This document shows, one piece after another, positions 1 to 8,063 of a stretch of 64,000 nucleotides of DNA. The stretch's first letter is position 1, and the number at the start of each line of letters is the position of its first letter. The stretch is from Thermohalobaculum sp039805905 (lineage in GTDB: Bacteria; Pseudomonadota; Alphaproteobacteria; Rhodobacterales; Rhodobacteraceae), in NCBI GenBank assembly GCA_039805905.1, contig JBDIVM010000015.1, positions 26,219-90,218 on the forward strand, written 5' to 3'. The position numbers and the translations under genes were made by a program. Below the pieces are notes generated by a model. The model did no database searches, was not told the origin of the DNA, and saw nothing but the letters and a program-made list of their open reading frames with translations.

Positions 1-846
1 GTTGCCGTGATCATGCACCGTGACCACGACCTTCTCCATCGGCACGCCCGCCCTTTTTGCCGTGCTTTCGATGATTCGCAGGTTCGCCTGATGCGGCACG
101 ATCCAGTCAAGATCCCGGCTCGTGACCCCCACCTTCTCCATAACCTCGTCCGCCACTTCCGCGAGCTTCACAACCGCGTGGCGAAAGACCTCGCGCCCCT
201 CCATCTGCACATGACCCGAGGTCCGGGTCGTCGATGGCCCTCCGTCGACGTAGAGGATGTTGCTGTAGGCACCGTCCGAGTGCAGGCAGGTTGCCAGCAC
301 CCCCCGGTCGTGAACGTCCCCATCTCCCTGGCGGGCTTCGAGAATCAGGGCGCCAGCGCCGTCGCCGAACAGCACGCAGGTGGATCGATCCTCCCAGTCG
401 AGAATGCGCGAGAAGGTCTCGGCGCCCACCACGAGGACGCGATCTGCCATGCCGGATATGATCAGGCTGTTGGCGTTCGACAGCGCATAGATGAAGCCCG
501 CACACACCGCCTGAAGGTCGAACGCGAAGCCACCGGTCATCCCGATGGCGTGCTGCACGGTGGTCGCGGTGGACGGAAAGGTCTGGTCAGGGGTCGAGGT
601 CGCGAGGACCACCGCGTCGATATCCGCGCCGGTCAGTCCGGCCTGCGACAGCGCCATGCGCGAGGCAGCGATGGCGAGATCGGAGGTCTTTTCCCCGTCC
701 GCGGCAATGTGTCTGCGGCGGATACCCGTGCGGGTGCGGATCCACTCGTCGGTCGTATCGATGCGTTGCGCAAGCTCGTCATTGGTCACGACGCGCTCAG
801 GCAGATAGTGGCCGCAACCGATTGCCTTCGCCCGGGTCATGCTCAT
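1..846 (-). CDS. fabH: 3-oxoacyl-ACP synthase III (FabH), C-terminus cut by window edge
   Basis: Condenses acetyl-CoA with malonyl-ACP to start type II fatty acid synthesis in the cytosol. The thiolase-fold protein shows the nucleophilic Cys in AVCAGFIYAL and the catalytic His in VPHQANLRI. The last residue inside the window is the Asn of HDHGN, so all three catalytic residues are present and only about the last 40 residues are missing. The chosen ATG at 846 overlaps the plsX stop as ATGA; a second in-frame ATG lies at 840. The gene follows plsX as in many bacteria, so translation is probably coupled. Family and role are clear; only the exact start is open. Confidence 0.96.
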   Translation of the reverse strand, partial: MSMTRAKAIGCGHYLPERVVTNDELAQRIDTTDEWIRTRTGIRRRHIAADGEKTSDLAIAASRMALSQAGLTGADIDAVVLATSTPDQTFPSTATTVQHAIGMTGGFAFDLQAVCAGFIYALSNANSLIISGMADRVLVVGAETFSRILDWEDRSTCVLFGDGAGALILEARQGDGDVHDRGVLATCLHSDGAYSNILYVDGGPSTTRTSGHVQMEGREVFRHAVVKLAEVADEVMEKVGVTSRDLDWIVPHQANLRIIESTAKRAGVPMEKVVVTVHDHGN

Positions 847-1916
847 GTCTCCTGCGCCGCCGCGCCGTTCTTTGCCTGCGGCGCTTCCGTCCCGGCCCGG
901 AGACTGGCGAGCTGCCGGGCGACCAGACGGGGGAAATCGGTCTCGGCCATCTTCGCGGCGAGTTCGATCGCGGAAGCGGTGCCGACGGCATCGGCCGAGC
1001 CATGGCTCTTCACGACAGCCCCGTTCAGGCCGAGGAACACGCCGCCATTCGCACGCCGTGGATCGATGCGCATGCGCATGCGCTTGAGCGAGGTCAGCGC
1101 AAACAGGGCGCCGAGCCGCGACCAGATGCTGTGGCGGAACGCGTCAGTCATCGACTGGCGGATGAAGTTGGCCGTCCCTTCCGCTGTCTTGAGAAGCACA
1201 TTGCCGGTGAAGCCGTCAGTGACGAAGACATCGGCGACCGATTTCGTAAGGTCGTTTCCCTCGACGAAGCCGACGAACTGGAACCGTTCGGTCGCTGCCG
1301 ATTCCAGCAGTGCCGCTGCTTCGCGGAGCTCCGGCGGCCCCTTGCTCGGTTCCTTGCCGACATTGAGCAGCCCGACGCGGGGCCGGGCGATGCCGAAGGA
1401 GAGGCGCGCGTACTCGGAGCCCATGACGGCGAACTGCAGCAGGTTGCGCGCATCGGCGCGCACATCGGCCCCCATGTCGAGGACGATGTTGTACCCATGC
1501 GGCGCCTGTGAAGGCCAGATCACTGCGATCGCCGGCCGGTCGATCCCGGGCGCACGGCGCAGGATGAAGATCGCCATCGCCATGAGCGCACCGGTGTTTC
1601 CTGACGATACCGCCACCTGGGCCTCGCCCCCGGCGACTGCCTCGATCGTGCGCCACATCGAGGTCCCGCGACCGTCCCGCAGGGCACGCGACGGCTTTTC
1701 GGACATGGAGACGACCTGTGCGGCATGGCGGACTTCGCAGCATCTGCGCAGGTGATGGCGCCGCGCGAGCAGCTTGTCGATCTGGCTCTCGTCGCCATGT
1801 ACCAGGAAATGCAGGCGTGGGTTCTGCGACAGCGCGCGGTCCATGCCGAGCAGGATCGGGGCGGGGCCCCTGTCGCCGCCCATTGCATCGATGGAGATCA
1901 CGGTGCGCCCGTTCAT
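843..1916 (-). CDS. plsX: phosphate acyltransferase PlsX
   Basis: Makes acyl-phosphate from acyl-ACP, the first step of the PlsX/PlsY route to phosphatidic acid at the inner face of the membrane. The 357-residue protein has the family N-terminus (ISIDAMGGDRGPAPILLG) and the GNTGALMAMA and VTDGFTGNVLLK segments, at normal family length. It lies 97 bp downstream of rpmF and overlaps fabH by 4 nt, so rpmF-plsX-fabH is the usual lipid-synthesis cluster. A long open frame on the opposite strand (7-1755) is its antisense shadow. Confidence 0.96.
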   Translation of the reverse strand: MNGRTVISIDAMGGDRGPAPILLGMDRALSQNPRLHFLVHGDESQIDKLLARRHHLRRCCEVRHAAQVVSMSEKPSRALRDGRGTSMWRTIEAVAGGEAQVAVSSGNTGALMAMAIFILRRAPGIDRPAIAVIWPSQAPHGYNIVLDMGADVRADARNLLQFAVMGSEYARLSFGIARPRVGLLNVGKEPSKGPPELREAAALLESAATERFQFVGFVEGNDLTKSVADVFVTDGFTGNVLLKTAEGTANFIRQSMTDAFRHSIWSRLGALFALTSLKRMRMRIDPRRANGGVFLGLNGAVVKSHGSADAVGTASAIELAAKMAETDFPRLVARQLASLRAGTEAPQAKNGAAAQET

Positions 1917-2013
1917 CTCGCGAGCCTCGGCGCTCGCGGCTCGTCAGCCGGCTGGCCCGGCTGCGGGTCAGGAGCGGTCAACGGATATCTGTCCGGCCAG
2001 AGCCGGATCGGGC

Positions 2014-2220
2014 CTATGCCGCGTCCTCGTCCAGATCGGCTTCCGCCGCCTGCGCCACGATCTCGCGCCCGTCGTAATGGCCGCATGCCCCGCAGACATG
2101 GTGCGGCAGCTTCGACTCGCCGCAGTTGGGGCATTCCGCGCTCGAGACCGCCTTCAGGGCGTCGTGCGAACGGCGCATGTTGCGTTTGGACCGGGTCTTC
2201 CGGTTCTGCTGGACCGCCAT
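2014..2220 (-). CDS. rpmF: 50S ribosomal protein L32
   Basis: Small zinc-ribbon protein of the large ribosomal subunit, 68 residues. It starts MAVQQNRKTRSKR, the usual basic L32 N-terminus, and keeps the ribbon Cys pairs in CPNCGE and HVCGACG. The acidic tail (EADLDEDAA) is common in alphaproteobacterial L32. The frame is open upstream of the ATG at 2220, but the family N-terminus fixes the start there. It sits between the DUF177 gene and plsX, the conserved order. Confidence 0.95.
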   Translation of the reverse strand: MAVQQNRKTRSKRNMRRSHDALKAVSSAECPNCGESKLPHHVCGACGHYDGREIVAQAAEADLDEDAA

Positions 2221-2424
2221 GTCTATCCTCTGCGTTGCCGTCCGGGTCGTCGCTGCGGCCGATCCGCAGGCCCGGATGCTGATCCGTTCCCGGTGCGATC
2301 GCCAGCCGGCGCACTCCGGTCCGAGCCATTCTGGGAAACGAGACGCGGAAAATACTCGTTTTGCTCTCCGGGGCAAGAGCTTTCTTGGCGCCCTCCGCGG
2401 GGGCTCGACCAGGCATGTCTCGGG

Positions 2425-3003
2425 TCATCCATTGCCCTTGGCACTGCGTTGCCGGAGCGCTGCGAGCGCCGAGAACGGACCCGAGGTTTCCTCCCGGCCG
2501 GTCGCGCCCCCGGCGACGTCGGGCAGTTCGGCTCCGGCTGCCCGCGGATAGGGATCGATCGCAAGAACCAGCGTCTCGACGGCCAGCATCGCAGGATCGA
2601 GCGAATCGTCATACGGATCCGGCCCGTCATCGTCATCGAGGCCGATGCTCACCTCGCGCGTGGAACCGAGAAGGCTCGCCGGAACGTAGAGCCGCTCGAT
2701 CTCGAGATCATGGCGGCTGCGCACGGGTTCGAGGGAAACGACGCAACGCTGCTCGATCTTCGCGATCAGCCTCCCGCGAATGCGCCATCCGTCACCCCCG
2801 ACCGGCGAGATGAACCCGGCGAAGGACAGCCGGTCGAGGCGGGCTACACCCAGGAACAGGGCAAGAGCGGCGCATTCGGACGGGTCGGCCGCGACGCGGA
2901 AAGGCGTATCGCCATCGCGGTTGAGCTGCCCGACCGGCAGGGGACGGCTGAATGGCGGCGCCGAACCGGCGGCGGGACCAGCAGCAATGCGTTTGTTGGC
3001 CAT
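2425..3003 (-). CDS. DUF177 (YceD-like) protein upstream of rpmF
   Basis: Member of the DUF177/YceD family, which in most bacteria is encoded next to rpmF; members are implicated in 23S rRNA or large-subunit maturation. The diagnostic central stretch IEQRCVVSLEPV is present, followed by an acidic section (LDDDDGPDPYDD) typical of alphaproteobacterial members. The ATG at 3003 (MANKRIAAG) is preferred; a GTG six codons upstream at 3021 is also possible. The C-terminal FSALAALR is the usual family ending. The gene diverges from the BamE gene across about 110 bp that must hold promoters for both. Its molecular function in this group is not established. Confidence 0.85.
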   Translation of the reverse strand: MANKRIAAGPAAGSAPPFSRPLPVGQLNRDGDTPFRVAADPSECAALALFLGVARLDRLSFAGFISPVGGDGWRIRGRLIAKIEQRCVVSLEPVRSRHDLEIERLYVPASLLGSTREVSIGLDDDDGPDPYDDSLDPAMLAVETLVLAIDPYPRAAGAELPDVAGGATGREETSGPFSALAALRQRSAKGNG

Positions 3004-3116
3004 CTTGTCATCCACCCGCACTGTCGGTGCCGCCCTGGAGGATCGGCGGCGCTTCGCTTGAATTTAGATCATCCTCGGAGTAGTGGAAACAAACAGATAC
3101 GCGAGGGAGCCCGGAC

Positions 3117-3572
3117 ATGAAACGCACGTCGCACATCATAGCGGGACTTTTCGGTGTCTGGCTTGCGGCATCGCTTTCCGGCTGCGCCCCGATCATCGAG
3201 AGCCATGGCTACGCGCCCGACGATGCGCTGCTCGCGGACGTGGCGGTCGGGCAGGACACTCAGGGATCGGTCCGCCGGAAGATCGGCCGTCCGGCCACGA
3301 CGGGAGTGATCGACGAGCGCGGCTGGTATTACGTCTCGACCAAGATCGAGAAGTACACTTATCACGAGCCGAAGGTGATCGACCGTCGTGTCGTTGCCAT
3401 CGAGTTCGACAACAACGAGGTCGTCTCGGCGATCAACACTTACGGAATCGAGGACGGCAGGATCATCGATCTGCAGACCCGCACGACCCCGACCCACGGT
3501 CGTCAGCTTACCGTGCTGCAACAGATCCTCGGAAACCTCGGCAGGATCGACGCCGAAGACCTCGCGAACTGA
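3117..3572 (+). CDS. bamE: outer membrane protein assembly lipoprotein, BamE/SmpA family
   Basis: Accessory lipoprotein of the BAM complex that folds beta-barrel proteins into the outer membrane. The first 22 residues form a lipoprotein signal with lipobox LSGC, so Cys23 would be lipidated. The mature part has the SmpA/OmlA pattern: VGQDTQGSVRRKIGRP (the G-x-T...V...GxP core), then a strand-rich WYYVSTKIEKYTYHEPKV stretch. At 151 residues it matches alphaproteobacterial homologues. A GAGGGA ribosome site lies 9 bases before the ATG. It stands alone on the plus strand, convergent with the P450 gene. Confidence 0.88.
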   Translation: MKRTSHIIAGLFGVWLAASLSGCAPIIESHGYAPDDALLADVAVGQDTQGSVRRKIGRPATTGVIDERGWYYVSTKIEKYTYHEPKVIDRRVVAIEFDNNEVVSAINTYGIEDGRIIDLQTRTTPTHGRQLTVLQQILGNLGRIDAEDLAN

Positions 3573-3618
3573 CGGATACGCGATGGTGCCGGATCATCGC
3601 GCCGTCGGGCGTCTGACG

Positions 3619-4983
3619 TCATGACCCGGGTCGGGCGGCAGGTGTGACCCGCAGGCGCACGCCGCCTTCCGGGCGCAGCGTCATGGTCATGACCGGCACC
3701 GGCGGCGGCCCGTCGCCGGGTGCGAAGCGGAATTGCGCGATCAGGGTGGCCAGGATGATCTGGGCCTGCATCATCGCGAAATTCGCACCGACGCAGATCC
3801 GAGGTCCGGCGCCGAAGGGCATGTGCAGATACCTGCTGCGGACGGCCACCCTTTCCGGGGCGAAGTTGTCCGGGTCGAACGCATCCGGCCGATCCCACCA
3901 GAGCCGGTGCCTGTGCAGCGCATAGATCGGCAGGAACAGGATCTCGCCTTGCCGGACCTCGCGACCGCCGAGCACGTCGGTGCTCCGTGCCGTGCGCGCC
4001 AGCAGCCCGACGGGCGGGTAGAGCCGCATTGCCTCCTCGATCACCTGCCGGACGAACGGCATGCGCTCGACGTCGGCTGCGCTGGCCGCGTCGCCCGTCA
4101 TCGCTGCCTGTGCCTCGGCCCGCGCACGGTCCTGGGCGTCCCGATCGCCGGCGAGCAGCAGGAGCGACCAGGACAGCGCCAGCGCGGTCGTCTCGTGGCC
4201 GGCGACGATGAAGAACTGCATGTTGTGCAGCACCTCGTCGGGTGTCATCCGCCGCCCCGTCGCCGGGTCCACCGCATTCAGCATGTGGTCGAGCAGGTCA
4301 TCAGCCTTGCCGGTGGCCTCGCGGCGGCGGTCCTCGATGGCGCGGGCGACCATGGCATGCATGGTCCGCACCGAGCCGCGGCCGAGGACGGCACCTGGCC
4401 GCGGCACCCAGTAGGGGACGTGCAGGAAATCCAGCATCGACGCGCGTCCGACGGTCTCGAAGTAGCGGACGATGGCGGCGCCGTAGGCGGCGGCATCGAA
4501 ATGCTCGCGGCCTGAAAGCGCCACGTCGCAGATCACGTCGAAGGTGGCCGAAAGCATCTCCGCCACCAGTTCGGGCTGCCCCGCCGCCGCGGCGAGCCGC
4601 CCGGCGGCGCGCCGGGCGGTGGCGGTCATGAACGGCGCGAGCGCGGCGACCCGCCGCTGGGCGAATACGGGCGCAACGGCGCGGCGCTGCCTGCGCCACG
4701 CGTCGCCCTCGACCGTGAACAGGCTGTCGCCCACGGCCGGCCGAAGCATCCGCAGCATGATCTCGGACTTCGGGTAGTTCTCGGCATTGTCGAGGAAGAT
4801 GCGCTTCAGCGCCCCCGGATCCTGGACCATGTGCCAGCGGCTGCCGAGCCGGCCGGTCAGCATCGGCTGCACATAGGCCAGGGCGGGGATGATCTCGAGA
4901 ACGTTCCGTCGCGCGGCCCGGAGCGACCCGAGCATCGAGAGCGGGCGCGTGGGTGGATCGATTCGAGGCGGAACGAACGCCAT
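3619..4983 (-). CDS. cytochrome P450
   Basis: Haem-thiolate monooxygenase, about 454 residues, with no transmembrane anchor, so probably soluble. It has the I-helix oxygen-binding motif AGHETT near residue 262, the K-helix ExxR (EEAMRLYPP) near 317-320, and the haem loop FGAGPRICVG with the axial Cys near 397. The ATG at 4983 (MAFVPPRIDPP) is chosen over a TTG at 5016 because the extra residues look unstructured. It lies 57 bp downstream of nusB on the same strand and could be read from the rib-nusB transcript. No ferredoxin or reductase gene is nearby, and the substrate cannot be told from sequence. Confidence 0.93.
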   Translation of the reverse strand: MAFVPPRIDPPTRPLSMLGSLRAARRNVLEIIPALAYVQPMLTGRLGSRWHMVQDPGALKRIFLDNAENYPKSEIMLRMLRPAVGDSLFTVEGDAWRRQRRAVAPVFAQRRVAALAPFMTATARRAAGRLAAAAGQPELVAEMLSATFDVICDVALSGREHFDAAAYGAAIVRYFETVGRASMLDFLHVPYWVPRPGAVLGRGSVRTMHAMVARAIEDRRREATGKADDLLDHMLNAVDPATGRRMTPDEVLHNMQFFIVAGHETTALALSWSLLLLAGDRDAQDRARAEAQAAMTGDAASAADVERMPFVRQVIEEAMRLYPPVGLLARTARSTDVLGGREVRQGEILFLPIYALHRHRLWWDRPDAFDPDNFAPERVAVRSRYLHMPFGAGPRICVGANFAMMQAQIILATLIAQFRFAPGDGPPPVPVMTMTLRPEGGVRLRVTPAARPGS

Positions 4984-5040
4984 GGTCCGAGCCCGGGTCA
5001 CCCCGTTCCGCAGCAAAGGCGACGGCAGCGGACGCCGCTG

Positions 5041-5532
5041 CTAGAAATCGCCGACCCGCACTTCCCGCGCCATGTGGTCGAGCACGGCATTGACGAACCT
5101 CGCTTCCCTTCCTTCGCCGAAAAACGCCTTGGCAACATCCACATATTCACCGATGCTCACCTTCGGTGGAATGTCTGGCCGCGCCGTCAGCTCGTGCCCC
5201 GCCGCGCGGAACAGGGCGCGCAGCGTCGCATCGATCCGCGCGATCGGCCATTTCGCCACCAGCGCTCGGTCGGTCAGCTGGTCGATGGTGGCCTGGCGGG
5301 TGACGACCCCCTCCAGGATGTCGCGGAAGAGCGCCACGTCCGCGTCCCGATAGTGCGCGCCCTCGATTTCGGCGCCCAGCCGGTGATCCTCGAACTCGCG
5401 CTGCACCGTGCGCCAGTCGGCGCCGCCGATCTCCATCTGGTAGAGGGCCTGCACCGCGGCCAGCCGTGCGGCCGAGCGCGCGAGGCGCTCCTCCTCGCGG
5501 CCTTTGGAGTGGCGGGGCGGCTTCGGCGGCAT
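5041..5532 (-). CDS. nusB: transcription antitermination factor NusB
   Basis: RNA-binding all-helical protein that acts with NusE/S10 at boxA in rRNA antitermination. Typical segments are RLAAVQALYQMEIGG near the N-terminus and the C-terminal pair VSIGEYVDVAKAFFGEG and FVNAVLDHMAREVR. The ATG at 5532 follows the ribH stop with a 1-nt gap (TGAGATG), which makes it better than the longer frame reaching back into ribH. ribH-nusB is a conserved pair in proteobacteria. The N-terminal tail (PPKPPRHSKGREEER) is longer and more basic than in E. coli, as is common in alphaproteobacteria. Confidence 0.94.
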   Translation of the reverse strand: MPPKPPRHSKGREEERLARSAARLAAVQALYQMEIGGADWRTVQREFEDHRLGAEIEGAHYRDADVALFRDILEGVVTRQATIDQLTDRALVAKWPIARIDATLRALFRAAGHELTARPDIPPKVSIGEYVDVAKAFFGEGREARFVNAVLDHMAREVRVGDF

Positions 5533-5533
5533 C

Positions 5534-6088
5534 TCAGGCGGTCCGCGGCTGGCTGGCACCGGCGGCGACAATGAGGCCGGCCTCGCCCGGTACCCGATCG
5601 CCGGGTGCGGGCAGGCGGCGGAAGCGCCGCGACAGCGCCACAAGGTTCAGCGCAGCGGCTGCGGCGCCGCCGCCCTTGTCCATGCGGGTGGGATCGGCGC
5701 GGATCTCCGCCTGGGCCATGGTCTCGCAGGTGAGGATGCCGTTGCCGATGGCGAGCCCGTTCATGACACCGAGCAGCATCAGCCCGCGCGAGGAATCAGT
5801 GCAGACGGTCTCGTAATGGGTGGTCTCGCCGCGGATCACGCAACCGAGGGCGACGAAGCCCTCCCAGAGACCGGTCTCGCTCGCCATCCGGATCGCGACC
5901 GGGATCTCGAGGGCGCCGGGCACCTCGACGAGGTCATGGCGCGCGCCGGCCTGTTCGAGCACCGCGCGAGCACCGCTGATCAGGCCGTCCGCCACCTTCC
6001 GGTAGAAGGGCGCCGCCACCAGCAGAATCCGGGGCGAGGGGTCCAGAGCGGGGAGGGGCAGGGCGGCATGCTCGTCGGGTGTGGCCAT
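5534..6088 (-). CDS. ribH: 6,7-dimethyl-8-ribityllumazine synthase
   Basis: Condenses 5-amino-6-ribitylamino-uracil with 3,4-dihydroxy-2-butanone 4-phosphate, the penultimate step of riboflavin synthesis. It shows VEVPGALEIPVAI and the phosphate/catalytic loop GCVIRGETTHYE, both family signatures, with the catalytic His in THYE. At 184 residues it is slightly long for the family because of an N-terminal extension (MATPDEHAALPLPALDP). The ATG lies 1 base beyond the ribB stop, consistent with one operon ribE-ribB-ribH-nusB. Confidence 0.95.
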   Translation of the reverse strand: MATPDEHAALPLPALDPSPRILLVAAPFYRKVADGLISGARAVLEQAGARHDLVEVPGALEIPVAIRMASETGLWEGFVALGCVIRGETTHYETVCTDSSRGLMLLGVMNGLAIGNGILTCETMAQAEIRADPTRMDKGGGAAAAALNLVALSRRFRRLPAPGDRVPGEAGLIVAAGASQPRTA

Positions 6089-6089
6089 C

Positions 6090-7217
6090 TCAGCCTCCGC
6101 GTTTCGGGATCGGCCGCGTCCCGATGATCGTGATCCCGTATCCCTCGAGGCCGACGACCTTGGGTGCCGGCGAATTCGTCAGCAGAATCATCTCGGAGAC
6201 CCCGAGCGCTCCGAGGATCTGGGCGCCGACGCCGTAGTGGCGCAGCTCTTTCGGCGAAGCCCCGCCGACGCCCTTGAGCTTCGCCGAGATCAGGTTCGGC
6301 GCATTGTCTCGCAGCAGCACGACCGCGCCGCGCCCTTCGGCGGCGATGGCCGCCATCGAGTCCGGCACCTGCTGCCAGCGCTCGGGGTTCAGCGCGAGCA
6401 GATCCTCCAGCGGGTCGATCACATGCATCCGCACCAGGGCCGGAGCCCCGTCGGTGAGGTCGCCCTTGACCAGCGCGATGTGCTCGGCCCCGTCCGGCTG
6501 GTCGCGGAAGATGCGAATGTGCCACGCGCCGCCGATCGTCGAGGTGATGGTCTGCTCGGCCGTCTCCCGGACCAGGTTGTCGTGCCGGCGGCGATAGGCG
6601 ATGAGATCAGAGATCGTGCCGATCTTCAGGTTGTGCCTCTGTGCGAAGGCGACCAGGTCCGGGAGCCGTGCCATCGAGCCGTCGTCGTTCATCACCTCGC
6701 AGATCACCCCGGCGGGCGCCAGCCCGGCAAGCCGCGCCACGTCGACTGCGGCTTCGGTATGGCCGGCGCGGACAAGGACGCCGCCGTCGCGGGCGCGCAG
6801 CGGGAACACATGCCCCGGCGTCGCGATGTCGGCCGGGCCGGTCTTGGGATCGATCGCGACCGCAACCGTATGCGCGCGGTCATGCGCCGAGATGCCGGTG
6901 GTCACGCCTTCGCGGGCCTCGATCGACACGGTGAACGCCGTCTCGTGCCGCGACTTGTTGTTCGAGGACATCAGCGGCAGGCCCAGCGCGTCGATCCGCT
7001 CGCCGGTCAGCGCGAGGCAGATCAGGCCGCGGCCGTGCGTCGCCATGAAATTGATCGCGTCGGGCGTTGCCATCTGCGCCGGGATCACCAGGTCGCCCTC
7101 GTTCTCGCGGTCCTCATGGTCGACAAGCAGGAACATGCGCCCGTTGCGCGCCTCGTCGATGATCTCGGCCACGGTCGAGATGGCGTCGGTGTATTCGGTC
7201 TTGCTCATGCGCATCAT
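6090..7217 (-). CDS. ribB: 3,4-dihydroxy-2-butanone 4-phosphate synthase with degenerate GTP cyclohydrolase II domain
   Basis: Residues 1 to about 205 form a complete DHBP synthase: the acidic metal/substrate loop DHEDRENEGDLV, then SRHETAFTVSIEA and RAGHTEAAVDVARLAG. It converts ribulose 5-phosphate to the four-carbon riboflavin precursor. The C-terminal part resembles GTP cyclohydrolase II, but the zinc-binding segment with three Cys (CLTGDALFSLRCDCG in E. coli RibA) is replaced by DPLEDLLALNPERW, so cyclohydrolase activity is not expected. Such pseudo-RibA domains are known in alphaproteobacterial RibB proteins. An active RibA must be encoded elsewhere. It sits between ribE and ribH. Confidence 0.93.
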   Translation of the reverse strand: MMRMSKTEYTDAISTVAEIIDEARNGRMFLLVDHEDRENEGDLVIPAQMATPDAINFMATHGRGLICLALTGERIDALGLPLMSSNNKSRHETAFTVSIEAREGVTTGISAHDRAHTVAVAIDPKTGPADIATPGHVFPLRARDGGVLVRAGHTEAAVDVARLAGLAPAGVICEVMNDDGSMARLPDLVAFAQRHNLKIGTISDLIAYRRRHDNLVRETAEQTITSTIGGAWHIRIFRDQPDGAEHIALVKGDLTDGAPALVRMHVIDPLEDLLALNPERWQQVPDSMAAIAAEGRGAVVLLRDNAPNLISAKLKGVGGASPKELRHYGVGAQILGALGVSEMILLTNSPAPKVVGLEGYGITIIGTRPIPKRGG

Positions 7218-7262
7218 GCCGGGCTGTGCTTCCGCGGCGGGAATACCGCGCCCGCGCGCCGA

Positions 7263-7892
7263 TTACCAGCGGGAGTCGGCAGCACCGCGTCCCTGGCCGG
7301 TCTCGGCAAGCCGCGCGACATAGCGCGCGAGCAGGTCAATCTCGAGGTTCACCGTGCTGCCGGCCGCCGCATCCCCGAGACTCGTCACCGTCCAAGTATG
7401 CGGAATGATGTTCACGCCGAAGGTCGCTCCGTCCACCTCGTTGACCGTGAGCGAGATGCCGTCAACCGCGATCGACCCTTTCGGCGCGATGAATCTGGCC
7501 AGAGCTGACGGCGCCCGGATCGTCAGGCGGTGACTGTCTCCCTCGGCGCGGATGCCGGTGATCTCGCCGACGCCGTCGATATGGCCCGAGACGATGTGGC
7601 CGCCCAGTTCGTCGCCAACCTTCAATGCAGGCTCGAGATTGATCCTCCACCCGGTCTCCCAGAAGCCGAGCGTCGTCTTCGCGACCGTCTCGGCAGAGGC
7701 CGATACCTCGAACCAGCTCCGTTCCGAGTCGCTGCCGGTTTCGAGCACGGTGAGGCAGATGCCGTTGCAGGCGATCGAGGCACCGATCTCGATCGTCTCG
7801 GCCGGCCTGGCGCAGCCGATTCGAAGATAGAGGTCGCCTGCCTCGCGCCGCGAGATGAGTGTGCCGACCTCGCGGATGATTCCGGTGAACAT
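7263..7892 (-). CDS. ribE: riboflavin synthase, alpha subunit type
   Basis: Dismutes two lumazine molecules to riboflavin and the pyrimidine precursor. It starts with the diagnostic MFTGIIREVG and has the two-barrel layout, each half with a lumazine-site motif: IACNGICLTVLE in the first, IAVDGISLTVNEVDG in the second, separated by GGHIVSGHIDGVG. Length (209 residues) is normal. The ATG at 7892 is chosen because the family begins exactly there, although the frame stays open upstream. It heads the ribE-ribB-ribH-nusB run. No FMN riboswitch is recognisable in the 171-bp divergent gap before the KpsS-like gene. Confidence 0.95.
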   Translation of the reverse strand: MFTGIIREVGTLISRREAGDLYLRIGCARPAETIEIGASIACNGICLTVLETGSDSERSWFEVSASAETVAKTTLGFWETGWRINLEPALKVGDELGGHIVSGHIDGVGEITGIRAEGDSHRLTIRAPSALARFIAPKGSIAVDGISLTVNEVDGATFGVNIIPHTWTVTSLGDAAAGSTVNLEIDLLARYVARLAETGQGRGAADSRW

Positions 7893-8063
7893 GACAGCCT
7901 CGCCGATTGCCTGACCGCAGCGATAGCGAATGCGCCCCGGCACGGCAAGGCGCGGCGGCACGAGACCGGCGTAAGCCATTCCTTAACCACGATCGTGATA
8001 GCGCTCGGCAACCCCGGAAGACGCCCACTGGGCAATGGGGCAGGACGTGGGCAGGAGGCGCGC

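Noticed and set aside
7..1755. 582-residue plus-strand open frame
   Set aside because: Antisense to fabH and plsX; composition is typical of a shadow frame.
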